NCBI GenBank assembly: GCA_051960855.1
Contig: JBQCDV010000120.1
Coordinates: 1-14,656, forward strand
Direction of reading: 5' to 3'
DNA: 14,656 nucleotides
Source: JBQCDV01 sp051960855
GTDB taxonomy: Bacteria > Actinomycetota > Actinomycetes > JAJZTN01
Positions 1-7,587 of this stretch are shown in pieces (the stretch's first letter is position 1; every line of letters begins with the position of its first letter). The position numbers and the translations under genes were made by a program. Below the pieces are notes generated by a model, which ran no database searches, had not been told where the DNA came from, and saw nothing but the letters and a program-made list of their open reading frames with translations.

Positions 1-13
1 CCCCCCGCCGCGG

Positions 14-601
14 GTGGGGGCCGCGCGGGGAATGGCGGTTCGCGGCCACCCCCACACCGCGTTTGGGGGCGCCGGGGCCGGGTGCGTCCGCAACCCGGAC
101 GCGGGCGACCGCCAGGCCGAGCAGCAGACCGGCGCGTCGCTGCCCGCCGTGATCGTCGTGATCATCCTCGCGGCGATCGTCGGCGACACCGTCGGCTACG
201 AGATCGGCCGCACCGGCGGCACCCGGGTGCTGCGCTGGCGGGTTCTCGACAAACGCCGCAAGCAGCTGGACAGCGCACAGGACTTCCTCGCCCGCCGCGG
301 CGGCAGCGCGGTCGTCGGCCGCTGGATCGCCTTCTTCCGCGCCGTCATGCCGTTCCTCGCCGGCTCGTCACGCATGCACTATCCGAAGTTCCTCGCCTAC
401 AACGCCGCCGGCGGCATCGCCTGGGGCGCCACCGTCACCCTGCTCGGCTACGCCGCCGGCGCCTCCTACGCGAAGGTGGAGAAGACCTTTGGGCGCGATG
501 CCGCGTTCGCCGTCGCCGGCGTCGCCGTCGTCGCGCTCGTCATCTGGCGTGTTCGCAAGCACCTCGCCGAGCGACGGAGCGACGCGCCGAACAGCCAGTG
601 A
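14..601 (+). CDS. DedA/VTT-domain membrane protein, 5' part missing or scrambled
   Basis: The C-terminal three quarters resemble the DedA (SNARE-associated/VTT) family of integral membrane proteins, which are linked to lipid flipping and membrane homeostasis. Family hallmarks visible are GDTVGYEIGR near residue 58, a basic stretch, then the segment GRWIAFFRAVMPFLAG and the closing helix pair (YNAAGGIAWG; a last hydrophobic helix before a basic tail). Recognisable similarity starts only at about base 131. The first 40 residues (G/C runs, no helix) do not look like a DedA N-terminus, and the usual 'PGE' segment is absent. The frame is open to the window edge, so the GTG at 14 is only nominal. 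I read it as a truncated gene or one joined to unrelated or poor sequence. It is probably unrelated to the copper genes. Confidence 0.75.
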   Translation: MGAARGMAVRGHPHTAFGGAGAGCVRNPDAGDRQAEQQTGASLPAVIVVIILAAIVGDTVGYEIGRTGGTRVLRWRVLDKRRKQLDSAQDFLARRGGSAVVGRWIAFFRAVMPFLAGSSRMHYPKFLAYNAAGGIAWGATVTLLGYAAGASYAKVEKTFGRDAAFAVAGVAVVALVIWRVRKHLAERRSDAPNSQ

Positions 602-638
602 CCGCACGGACATCCGGATCACGACGGGAAGGAGTTTC

Positions 639-818
639 GTGCTCGGCCGGGATCCGGTGCTGATGCTCCTGCTTCTCGGCGAGCTGGCGCTGCTGCTCGC
701 CGGGTTCGCCGTCGCCTTCGCGTGGCGGGCCGCGTTCCGCTGCCGGCGGTGGCTGCAGGGACGCCGACGGATCCGGCGGAGGTTCTTGCCCAATCCGCCC
801 CGCCGCCCAGCACCCTGA
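639..818 (+). CDS. small single-helix membrane protein
   Basis: A 59-residue reading frame starts at GTG and is preceded by a good ribosome-binding site (AAGGAG at 629-634, 4 nt spacing). It begins 38 nt after the DedA stop on the same strand, so the two may be co-transcribed. The protein is one hydrophobic helix (about residues 8-29, rich in Leu and Ala) followed by a strongly basic tail of Arg-rich and Pro-rich residues, which predicts the tail on the cytoplasmic side. I recognise no family. The frame also extends upstream inside the DedA gene, but only this start has a ribosome-binding site. It could be non-coding, since Arg-rich tails arise easily in GC-rich DNA. Confidence 0.45.
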   Translation: MLGRDPVLMLLLLGELALLLAGFAVAFAWRAAFRCRRWLQGRRRIRRRFLPNPPRRPAP

Positions 819-843
819 CTGAGCAGGACCCTGCGTACCTCCC

Positions 844-869
844 GACAGTCGGCGCGGCCCGCGCCGATG

Positions 870-871
<2 letters not shown>
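844..871. terminator. bulged hairpin between convergent genes
   Basis: The left arm GACAGTCGGCGC (844-855) pairs with the right arm GCGCCGATGTC (861-871), with one bulged G and a 5-nt loop. It lies between the 3' end of the small membrane gene (plus) and the stop codon of copA (minus), where a two-way terminator is expected. There is no T-run, which is common in high-GC actinobacteria. Confidence 0.45.
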
Positions 872-3167
<2,296 letters not shown>

Positions 3168-3199
3168 GCTCGGCTCCTGCGCTGGATCACGATTGTCGG

Positions 3200-3238
3200 T
3201 GGTGGACCACCCGGCCTGCCGGACCGGGAGGTCCACCA
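3200..3238 (-). other. long hairpin in the copZ-copA intergenic region
   Basis: TGGTGGACC (3200-3208) pairs perfectly with GGTCCACCA (3230-3238). Inside it CCCGG (3210-3214) pairs with CCGGG (3224-3228), separated from the outer stem by a single A/A mismatch. This gives a 14-bp stem with a 9-nt loop. It would form in the copper-operon transcript just after copZ and upstream of the copA ribosome-binding site. No U-run follows it, so it may be an attenuator or an mRNA-stabilising or processing element rather than a full terminator. Confidence 0.6.
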
Positions 3239-3249
3239 GTCGCTGCGGG

Positions 3250-3453
3250 TCAGGCCAGCTGGTAGCCGGCCTCCTCGACGGCGGACCGGACGGCCCCGGC
3301 GTCCAGCGGCTGCTCGCTCGTGACGGTGACCGCGCCGGTCGGCAGGTCGACATCGACGCCCTGCACGCCAGGCAGCTCGCTGATCTCCTCGGTGACGCTC
3401 TTGACACAGTGCCCGCAGGTCATGCCAGTGACCGTGTAGGTGGCGGTGCTCAT
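3250..3453 (-). CDS. copZ: copper chaperone CopZ
   Basis: A 67-residue protein consisting of one heavy-metal-associated (ferredoxin-like) domain with the Cu(I)-binding motif MTCGHC at residues 11-16 (Cys13, Cys16). It ends with the usual 'AVEEAGYQ' helix/strand. Such proteins bind cytosolic Cu(I) and pass it to the HMA domain of CopA or to CsoR. The ATG has a strong GAGGAG ribosome-binding site 5 nt upstream. It lies 52 nt downstream of csoR and 82 nt upstream of copA, with a strong hairpin in the latter gap. Full length for the family. Confidence 0.96.
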   Translation of the reverse strand: MSTATYTVTGMTCGHCVKSVTEEISELPGVQGVDVDLPTGAVTVTSEQPLDAGAVRSAVEEAGYQLA

Positions 3454-3505
3454 CGGATCTCCTCGTCGGAACGGCCGGCCGTATCGGCCGGGGCAGGGAT
3501 GCGGT

Positions 3506-3811
3506 TCAGCTGCGGACCAGGCGGGCGATCGCCTCGGAGGCCTCGCGGATCTTCTCGTCGGCCTCCGGGCCGCCGGCCGCGGCTGCCTGGAGGACGCAGT
3601 GGCTCAGGTGGTCCTCGAGCAGGCCGAGGGCCACCGACTGCACCGCCTTCGTCATGGCCGAGACCTGCGTCAGGATGTCGATGCAGTACTTCTCCTCCTC
3701 GACCATCCGCTGCAGGCCGCGGGCCTGCCCCTCGATGCGCCGCAGCCGCTTCAGGTAGTCGTCCTTGCTGGAGATGTACCCGTGTGGCGCGTGGGTGGCG
3801 CCGGCGGTCAT
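3506..3811 (-). CDS. csoR: copper-sensing repressor CsoR
   Basis: A 101-residue all-helical repressor of the CsoR/RcnR family; these bind DNA as tetramers and release it when Cu(I) binds. The core 'LKRLRRIEGQARGLQRM' (20-36) is the family signature. Cys43, His68 and Cys72 have the same spacing (25 and 4) as the Cys-His-Cys Cu(I) ligands of Mycobacterium tuberculosis CsoR, so copper is the likely signal, not nickel or formaldehyde. The frame can open at a TTG at 3835, but ATG 3811 has GAGGAG 7 nt upstream and was preferred. It is first in the csoR-copZ-copA operon and should repress its own promoter through the palindrome at 3849-3863. Confidence 0.95.
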   Translation of the reverse strand: MTAGATHAPHGYISSKDDYLKRLRRIEGQARGLQRMVEEEKYCIDILTQVSAMTKAVQSVALGLLEDHLSHCVLQAAAAGGPEADEKIREASEAIARLVRS

Positions 3812-3844
3812 CCGGCAGCTCCTCTGGTCGACCAACTGGGCTCA

Positions 3845-3872
3845 ACCATACCCCTGTGGGGTACGCCCGCAA
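3845..3872 (-). promoter_or_regulatory. putative csoR-copZ-copA promoter
   Basis: On the minus strand, -35-like TTGCGG (3872-3867) is followed by a 16-nt spacer and -10 TATGGT (3850-3845, fitting the actinobacterial TAnnnT). Transcription would start near 3838, about 27 nt before the csoR ATG. The -35 match is only partial; the placement of the operator between the boxes supports the call. Confidence 0.6.
3849..3863. promoter_or_regulatory. CsoR operator palindrome
   Basis: TACCCCTGTGGGGTA is a perfect inverted repeat with a 3-nt centre. Read as TACCC - 5 nt - GGGTA it has the layout known for CsoR operators of actinobacteria. It sits in the -35/-10 spacer of the csoR promoter, 38 nt upstream of the csoR start, so bound apo-CsoR would block RNA polymerase. 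Confidence 0.8.
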
Positions 3873-3880
3873 GGGTAGGG

Positions 3881-4261
3881 TCAGGTGGGATCGTCGGGCG
3901 CCCGCCGGGAGAGCTCGATCAGCCGGCGCAGGCAGTGCTCCCGCAGCGGCTCGGGGAAGCCGTCGGCCAGTCGGTAGTAGACGACGCGCCCCTCCTTGCG
4001 GCTGGCGACGAAGCCGGCCGTGCGCAGCAGGCGCAGGGCGTAGCCGACAGCGTCCTCGCTGACCTCCAGCGCCAGGGCCAGGTCCCCGACGCAGAGCTCG
4101 TCGACGACGTCGAGGGCGTAGAGCACGCACGCTCGCGTCGGATCGGCCAGCAGGCTCAGCACGCTGGTCAGCTGGGCAGCGTCCTCCCGGCTCGGCAGGC
4201 GGGCGCGAGCGCGGGCGACGCGCTCGGGGTCAACGGGGTGGGAGTGGTCGAGGTCTGCCAC
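3881..4261 (-). CDS. ArsR/SmtB-family transcriptional regulator, metal site atypical
   Basis: A 126-residue winged-helix repressor. The core 'LLADPTRACVLYAL' (37-50), ELCVGDLA (55-62), a recognition helix 'SEDAVGYALRLLR' (68-80) and the beta-wing 'EGRVVYYRLAD' (90-100) are typical of metal-sensing ArsR proteins. The alpha3 motif usually reads ELCVCDL; here the second Cys is Gly59, leaving Cys57. The DxH of the alpha5 zinc site is also incomplete (Asp100 then Phe102). Other possible ligands are His6, His8, Cys45, His109 and Cys110, so the inducer cannot be read off. The start is GTG 4261 with no ribosome-binding site. A TAATCC box lies 6 nt upstream, which fits a leaderless transcript. It is divergent from the nuo-like operon and lies upstream of csoR in the same direction. 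Confidence 0.9.
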   Translation of the reverse strand: MADLDHSHPVDPERVARARARLPSREDAAQLTSVLSLLADPTRACVLYALDVVDELCVGDLALALEVSEDAVGYALRLLRTAGFVASRKEGRVVYYRLADGFPEPLREHCLRRLIELSRRAPDDPT

Positions 4262-4267
4262 GCCACG

Positions 4268-4273
4268 GGATTA
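4268..4273 (-). promoter_or_regulatory. possible -10 box of a leaderless regulator transcript
   Basis: TAATCC read on the minus strand lies exactly 6 nt before the GTG of the ArsR gene, which has no ribosome-binding site. This is the usual -10 to +1 distance for leaderless actinobacterial mRNAs. It overlaps one arm of the inverted repeat at 4272-4293. The match to TAnnnT is imperfect. Confidence 0.4.
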
Positions 4274-4293
4274 CCCGCACAGCCGCACGGGTA
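4272..4293. promoter_or_regulatory. inverted repeat, likely ArsR-family operator
   Basis: TACCCG (4272-4277) and CGGGTA (4288-4293) form a perfect 6+6 inverted repeat with a 10-nt spacer. It lies in the divergent region between the ArsR gene (start 4261) and the nuoA start (4329). It overlaps the presumed -10 of the ArsR gene, so it is well placed for autoregulation and for control of the complex I-like operon. The outer half-sites TACCC/GGGTA resemble those of the CsoR operator, but the spacing (12 nt instead of 5) differs. Confidence 0.55.
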
Positions 4294-4328
4294 TGCGGTG
4301 GCGGAAGCGGAAGGCGACGGAGGCGGTC

Positions 4329-4673
4329 ATGTTCCTGGGAGCTGCGGTCATGCTCGCCGTCGCGGTGGGGGCTGTCGGCCTCGGCTACCTCGTGAACCGC
4401 AGGACGGCGGTGGCGCCGGTGCCACTGACCACGCTGCCGTTCCTCTCCGGCTGGCAGCCGGAGGAGCACGCATTGTCCCGCTTCCACGCGCGCTACTACC
4501 CGCTGACGCTGCTGTTCCTCGCCTTCGACGTGGAAATGCTCTACATGTACCCGTGGGCGACCGTCGTGGCCCGGATCGGGGCGTCGGCGATCGTCGAGAT
4601 GTTCGCGCTGCTCGGCGTCCTGATGGCCGGGGTGCTGTGGGCCTGGCGCGAGGGTGCTCTGCGATGGGTCTGA
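4329..4673 (+). CDS. nuoA: NuoA-like membrane subunit
   Basis: A 114-residue, three-helix protein of the NuoA/ND3 family, the complex I subunit at the junction of the membrane and peripheral arms. The family core is seen as RFHARYYPL (51-59), LLFLAFDVEM (61-70) and YPW (74-76), with the conserved Asp67 and Glu69. The loop between helices 1 and 2, which normally carries a conserved Cys-Gly (ECG) and contacts the quinone cavity, reads TTLPFLSGW, with no cysteine. The frame also has an ATG at 4293, but that one overlaps the inverted repeat and has no ribosome-binding site. ATG 4329 has GGAGG 5 nt upstream. It is the first gene of an eight-gene run and overlaps the next gene by 10 nt. Confidence 0.88.
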   Translation: MFLGAAVMLAVAVGAVGLGYLVNRRTAVAPVPLTTLPFLSGWQPEEHALSRFHARYYPLTLLFLAFDVEMLYMYPWATVVARIGASAIVEMFALLGVLMAGVLWAWREGALRWV

Positions 4674-5785
4674 AGGACCTCCTCGCGCGGTCGGCTGTCG
4701 CCCGGACGAGCGTGCTGGTGGTGGAGGTGCCCGGGTGGAGCCGGGCGCGCTGCGCCGTCGAGGCGGAGATGCGGCGCCGTGGGTGGCGGGCGGCCGTCTC
4801 TCCGGCGGACGCCGATGCGCTGGTGATGTGCGGGCAGCCCGCCGAGCGGTTGCGGGCGGCCGTCGACCTGGTGTGGGAGCAGCTGCCGGGGCCACGGGCA
4901 CGAGCGACCGTCACCGCCGCATCGGATGCAGCCACCGCCCTGGACGGGCTCCACGCCGAGCTGGCCGACGACGCGCAGCAACGTCGGGACGCCGCCGCAC
5001 GCTCCACGGAGCCGGCGATGGGTACGCGGGCGGGCGGGGACGAGCAAGCGGAGGACGACGACCGCGGCGAGGGCTCCCATTCCGACATGGACATGGGCGA
5101 CATGGACATGGGCGACATGGACATGGGCGACATGGACATGGGCGACATGGACATGCCGATGCCGGGCGGCATCCCGCTGGCAGGCGGCGCCGAGGATCGG
5201 GACGGGCTCGAGATGGACGTCCTGCACCTACCGCTCGGCCCGGTCCTGCCGGCGTGGCCGGCGGGCTTGGTGCTGCGGTGCACGGTCTCCGGCGACGTGG
5301 TCATCGAGGCGGAGGCCGAGGTGCTCCCGGCGGCCGCTCCGGCGCCCGCCGGCGAGGGGCTGGTGCACGGCTCACCGCCCGAGCGGCTCGACCGGGCGGC
5401 TCGGTTGCTGCTCCTGGCCGGGTGGGGCGACGCCGCGGTGGCGGCGGCTCGACTGCGAGACCAGTTGCTGGAGGCGCCCGACTCGACGGCCGGGGTGTTT
5501 GCCCTGGAACGCCTGATGCGGCGGGTCGGCCGCTCGCGCCTCCTGCGGTGGTCCGTCTCCGGGCGCGGCCGCGCTTCGGACGCCGACGCGTACGCACACC
5601 TGCTGGAGGTGCTGCGGGGCGCCCGGGCGGCGCTGGCCGGGTCGGGCACCTCGCTCTCACCGACGCCGCTGGACCGGCTACCCGAGCTCGTCACCGGGCG
5701 GCAGCTGTCGTCGGTGCGCTTGCTCGTCGCCGCGACCGAGGTGGACACCGCAACGCTGGTCCGCGCCGGGGCGGTGCATCCGTGA
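4664..5785 (+). CDS. NuoB-NuoD-like fusion with Met/Asp repeat, redox motifs lost
   Basis: A 373-residue soluble protein in the slot where nuoB-nuoC-nuoD sit in a normal complex I operon. Residues about 15-90 resemble NuoB: RCAVEAEM (29-36) matches the CCAVEM region, and SPADADALVMCG (46-57) followed by a 'VWEQLPGP' (70-77) matches the 'SPRQADxxIVAG ... YDQMPEP' block. Only Cys30 and Cys56 are present, so the four ligands of cluster N2 are missing. Residues 141-167 are a (DMDMG)4-DMDMPMP repeat. Residues about 184-373 resemble a shortened NuoD: GPVLPAWPAGLVLR (192-205) matches 'GPQHPAAHGVLR', and 'VTGRQLSSVRLLVAATEVD' near the C-terminus matches the last conserved block. The quinone-site His-Pro is lost. 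The homology calls are my alignment by eye. ATG 4664 has GAGGG 9 nt upstream and overlaps nuoA. Confidence 0.7.
   Translation: MGLKDLLARSAVARTSVLVVEVPGWSRARCAVEAEMRRRGWRAAVSPADADALVMCGQPAERLRAAVDLVWEQLPGPRARATVTAASDAATALDGLHAELADDAQQRRDAAARSTEPAMGTRAGGDEQAEDDDRGEGSHSDMDMGDMDMGDMDMGDMDMGDMDMPMPGGIPLAGGAEDRDGLEMDVLHLPLGPVLPAWPAGLVLRCTVSGDVVIEAEAEVLPAAAPAPAGEGLVHGSPPERLDRAARLLLLAGWGDAAVAAARLRDQLLEAPDSTAGVFALERLMRRVGRSRLLRWSVSGRGRASDADAYAHLLEVLRGARAALAGSGTSLSPTPLDRLPELVTGRQLSSVRLLVAATEVDTATLVRAGAVHP
5084..5158 (+). repeat. 15-bp tandem repeat encoding DMDMG units
   Basis: The unit GACATGGACATGGGC occurs four times head to tail from 5084 to 5143. A fifth, diverging copy (GACATGGACATG then CCGATG) follows. 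The copies are identical at DNA level, so the array is recent or kept homogeneous and its copy number is likely to vary. It encodes (DMDMG)4-DMDMPMP, with regularly spaced Met thioethers and Asp carboxylates, a plausible Cu(I)/Cu(II) or Ag(I) binding segment. Confidence 0.95.
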
Positions 5786-6723
5786 CCGAGGCGACCGTCA
5801 CGCAGGTGTCGGCGGCGTGGGCGCCGTTCGCTGCGGCTCTCCTGCTCGGGGTGGCGGCCGCAGGGGCCGTGCTCGACGGAGTCCTGACGGCCCGCACCGA
5901 CGGGCGGCCGTGGCAATCGGGGCTGACCGCGCCGTGGGCGGAAACCGCTCGACTGCTGCGGCAACGCAGGCGGAGCACGCTGGCTGCCGACGTCCCGCTG
6001 TGGCGCATCGGCGGTGCCGGCCTGATCGCAGTGGCGATGCTCATGGTCGTCGTGGTCCCGCTGGGCCGGTGGACGATCGACGACCTGCCGGTGGGTATCG
6101 CCTGGTTCAACGCGATGGACGTCGTCGTCTGGGCCGTGGTCTGGCTGGCCGGCTGGGGCGCCAACAGCGCCCACAGCCTGATGGGCGGCTACCGGTTCCT
6201 CGCGCAGGCGCTGGCCTACGAGCTGCCGCTGATGTTCGCGCTGACCGCCCCGGCGGTGGGCGCCGGCAGCCTGCGGGTCGGCAACGTCGTGGCGGCGCAG
6301 CACGGGCTGTGGTTCGTCGTCTGGATGCCGGTGGCCTTCCTCGTGTTCTGCGCTGCGGTGGTGGCCTTCTCCGTGTGGGGCCCCTTTGCGGCCGCCACCG
6401 GGGTCCCGGAGGCAGGCGGCGTGCTCGCTGAGCTGTCCGGGATCGACCGGTGGCTCGTCCTGGCCGGCCGGTGGGCGCTGCTCACGGCGGGCGCCGCCTT
6501 CGGCGCCACGCTGTTCCTGGGCGGCGGCGCCGGTCCGCTGCTGCCCGGCTGGCTGTGGGTACTGGTGAAGACCGCAGCCCTGCTCGCCGTTTTCGTGCTG
6601 CTGCGCCGCCGCGTTCCGACCGTGCGCCCGGAGCGGTTCATCGAGGTCGCCTGGCTGGTGGTGCTCCCGCTGGTGCTGCTGCAGGTGCTGATCGTCTCGA
6701 TCGTCGTCGTGGGGAGGAGCTGA
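5782..6723 (+). CDS. nuoH: NuoH-like membrane subunit with degenerate quinone site
   Basis: A 313-residue polytopic protein of the NuoH/ND1 family, the complex I subunit that forms the quinone tunnel and links it to the pumps. Family segments seen are 'GLTAPWAETARLL' after helix 1 (cf. 'GLLQPLADGVKLL'), 'GWGANSAHSLMGGYRFLAQALAYELPL' in split view (GWGANS; LMGGYRFLAQ; AYELPL), and 'FLVF'. The hallmark 'AExNRxPFDLPEAExELVxGFxxEYSG' is reduced: here PFAAAT (201-206), VPEAGG (208-213) and AELSG (216-220) keep the frame, but the Asp and most Glu and the Arg are gone. The RVGPN loop is also missing. The GTG start overlaps the previous stop as GTGA, so it is translationally coupled. A role with quinone looks unlikely; coupling or scaffold is inferred. 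Confidence 0.88.
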   Translation: MTEATVTQVSAAWAPFAAALLLGVAAAGAVLDGVLTARTDGRPWQSGLTAPWAETARLLRQRRRSTLAADVPLWRIGGAGLIAVAMLMVVVVPLGRWTIDDLPVGIAWFNAMDVVVWAVVWLAGWGANSAHSLMGGYRFLAQALAYELPLMFALTAPAVGAGSLRVGNVVAAQHGLWFVVWMPVAFLVFCAAVVAFSVWGPFAAATGVPEAGGVLAELSGIDRWLVLAGRWALLTAGAAFGATLFLGGGAGPLLPGWLWVLVKTAALLAVFVLLRRRVPTVRPERFIEVAWLVVLPLVLLQVLIVSIVVVGRS

Positions 6724-6724
6724 C

Positions 6725-7288
6725 ATGCTCGCCGACGTCGTCTTCTGGCTGCTGGCGGGAATCGCCGTCGCCTCGGGGATCGCGGTGTTCCGCGTCGACT
6801 CGATGGCCCGCGCGACCTACGCGTTGGCGATCTCCTTCGTCGCGGTGGGGCTGACACTGCTGCTGTTCCACCTCGCGTTCGCCGGGGTCATCACCGTGCT
6901 GATGATGGTGATGGAGATGGCGATCATGGCCATCTACATGATCATGTTCATGGGGATGAACCCCGCGCTGATGCCGATGAGCATGGTGCACAGCAAGCGT
7001 GGGGCCGCCGTCGTCGCCGGCGGCACGTTCGTCGTCCTGGCGCTGGGCGCGGTGCTCATCCCCTGGCCCACGCGCAGGGGCGTCCCGGCCGCCGACCTCA
7101 CCGCTTCCCTGGGCGAGGCGATCATGAGCTCGAAGATGCTGGTGATGATGGCGGTCAGCCCGGTGCTGTTCGCCACGATCGTGGCCTCGCTCGTGCTGGC
7201 CAATCCTCGCGGGCGCTACGACCGGCTCGGGGACGACCTGCGCCGCCGGCCGGCCGACGATCCACAGCCCGGAGGGGTCGGCCGGTGA
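6725..7288 (+). CDS. nuoJ: NuoJ-like membrane subunit, methionine-rich
   Basis: A 187-residue, five-helix protein of the NuoJ/ND6 family, which in complex I couples the quinone cavity to the pumps through the bulged helix TM3. Here that helix region is extraordinary: residues 60-87 contain 12 Met, for example MMVMEMAIM (60-68) and IMFMGMNPALMPMSM (73-87), with an acidic Glu64 inside the membrane segment. The usual conserved Tyr-Gly at the start of TM3 appears as FAG (52-54). A second Met cluster (IMSSKMLVMM) follows before the last helix. A strong ribosome-binding site (GGAGG at 6713-6717) lies 7 nt before the ATG; nuoH ends 1 nt upstream. The C-terminal tail is polar and basic. The Met content suggests metal handling, as inference only. 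Confidence 0.85.
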   Translation: MLADVVFWLLAGIAVASGIAVFRVDSMARATYALAISFVAVGLTLLLFHLAFAGVITVLMMVMEMAIMAIYMIMFMGMNPALMPMSMVHSKRGAAVVAGGTFVVLALGAVLIPWPTRRGVPAADLTASLGEAIMSSKMLVMMAVSPVLFATIVASLVLANPRGRYDRLGDDLRRRPADDPQPGGVGR

Positions 7289-7587
7289 GCCTGCAGACCG
7301 TGCTCCTGGTGGCCGCGGCGCTGTTCGCGGTCGGCGTCTACGGCGCAATCTCCCAGCAGGTCGTCGTCATGGTGATGATGGGCCTGGAGCTGATGCTCAA
7401 CGCCGTCATCCTCGCCGTCGGCGGGTTCTGGTGGTTCCTCTCCCCCGCTCCCGACGGCCAGGTGCTGCTCATCGTCGTCATCTCCGCCATGACCGTGGAG
7501 ATGGCCGTCGGCTTCGCCGTCGCGACCCTGCTGCACCGCTCCCGTCAGTCGGACATGACCGACATGGCCACGGACCTCTCCGAGTGA
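7285..7587 (+). CDS. nuoK: NuoK-like membrane subunit
   Basis: A 100-residue, three-helix protein of the NuoK/ND4L family (related to MrpC). The core MGLELMLNAVILAV (32-45) and DGQVLLIVVISAMTVEMAVG (57-76) are highly typical. Both membrane glutamates that carry protons in this family are kept: Glu35 in helix 2 and Glu72 in helix 3. Thus, unlike the B/D and H subunits, this channel looks functional. The GTG start overlaps the nuoJ stop as GTGA. The short C-terminal tail carries a few extra Met and Asp (SDMTDMATD), faintly like the Met/Asp repeat of the B/D fusion. Confidence 0.93.
   Translation: MSLQTVLLVAAALFAVGVYGAISQQVVVMVMMGLELMLNAVILAVGGFWWFLSPAPDGQVLLIVVISAMTVEMAVGFAVATLLHRSRQSDMTDMATDLSE

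Noticed and set aside
3168..3407. N-terminal extension of CopA to 3407
   Set aside because: It would run through the copZ gene in another frame, with Arg/Ser/Pro-rich sequence of no family; ATG 3167 has a good ribosome-binding site.
3475..3491. Hairpin CCGGCC-GTATC-GGCCGG between csoR and copZ
   Set aside because: Six base pairs of pure G/C in very GC-rich DNA is expected by chance, and it has no terminator tail.
4293..4328. Upstream ATG for nuoA at 4293
   Set aside because: No ribosome-binding site, and it overlaps the inverted repeat; ATG 4329 has GGAGG at good spacing, and the family's first helix begins there.
5084..5158. Tandem 15-bp units considered as a CRISPR array or iteron origin
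   Set aside because: Units are contiguous with no spacers, in frame, and inside a coding gene.
5080..5160. Antisense reading of the Met/Asp repeat gives a His-Val-rich repeat (HVHVA)n that looks metal-binding
   Set aside because: It is a mechanical result of the complement of GACATG units. The sense strand lies within a coupled operon, and the antisense frame has no ribosome-binding site or domains.
7431..7583. Longer NuoL start upstream of 7584
   Set aside because: It lies inside nuoK, is Arg-rich and non-membrane; the GTGA overlap at 7584 matches the other junctions in the operon.
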